Assembly (NCBI GenBank): GCA_946902875.1
Contig: OX336350.1
Location: 21,256,048 to 21,320,047, forward strand
Reading direction: 5' to 3'
Source of the DNA: Nematopogon swammerdamellus
Lineage: Eukaryota; Arthropoda; Insecta; Lepidoptera; Adelidae
Length of the DNA: 64,000 nt
The position numbers and the translations under genes are program-made. A model generated the notes under the pieces. The model was given only the letters and a program-made list of their open reading frames with translations. It was not told the origin of the DNA and made no database searches. Positions 63,982 to 64,000 of the stretch are shown piece after piece; positions within the stretch are counted from its first letter, which is position 1; each line of letters opens with the position of its first letter.

Positions 63982-64000
63982 GTTGTATCGTTGTATTCAC

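Overview
The window looks like lepidopteran (moth or butterfly) nuclear DNA, probably from a repeat-dense chromosome or region. The grounds are the AT-rich background with recurrent taggtaggtac words, the tail families typical of Lepidoptera ('ggccaagtgcgagtc...', 'gaagtcggttaaaaa', 'cgactaaggga'), intron-type gene structure and a very high load of SINEs, LINEs, MITEs and foldback elements. The species cannot be named from the sequence. Nothing in it is prokaryotic, and there are no intact RNA genes or CRISPR arrays.

Region 1 (1-6.4 kb) holds the only host-gene material. There is a 45-codon open frame behind a CpG-rich leader (456-593). The first coding exon of 5-formyltetrahydrofolate cyclo-ligase (MTHFS) lies on the minus strand (1512-1634). 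A plausible first coding exon of an unidentified gene lies at 5540-5629.

Region 2 (6.4-35.6 kb) is a graveyard of nested mobile elements. Two SINE families share one body but carry different heads. One head fuses tRNA-like promoter boxes with a 5S rRNA-like promoter segment; the other is tRNA-like only. Two large foldback (giant palindrome) elements lie at 13.3-15.2 and 16.3-22.8 kb. Their arms carry broken pieces of what looks like one protein family: a CxxC N-terminus, an internal segment, a FEN/XPG-like GCDx...GIGxKxA segment and a cysteine-rich tail. The larger palindrome was later hit by a LINE with an intact 885-codon endonuclease/reverse transcriptase frame (13-bp target duplication) and by a 315-bp palindromic MITE.

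Region 3 (35.6-49.7 kb) is the highlight. It is a 14.1-kb LTR-bounded element with two 2,350-bp terminal repeats (TG...CA) that differ at one position I could find, a 4-bp CCAG target duplication, and a 9.4-kb interior with no gag, pol or other coding capacity. It sits inside an older LINE copy whose two halves can be read on either side. The interior is built of tandem arrays (69, 124 and 39 bp), a recurring ggcgggcga motif and a consensus intron. The LTR carries a TATA box, an AUUAAA signal, splice donors, an array of gctgaaatatgcat units and a chain of small hairpins including a cUUCGg tetraloop. It fits a large, recently mobilised, non-autonomous LTR retrotransposon (LARD-like) that must depend on proteins supplied in trans.

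Region 4 (49.7-64 kb) returns to SINE/MITE/LINE debris. It contains a broken mariner transposase with a later insertion, and hAT-type MITEs with exact or near-exact 8-bp target duplications. One of these holds a nested foldback for which an empty-site relative exists at 25.57 kb. The remainder is low-information AT-rich DNA.
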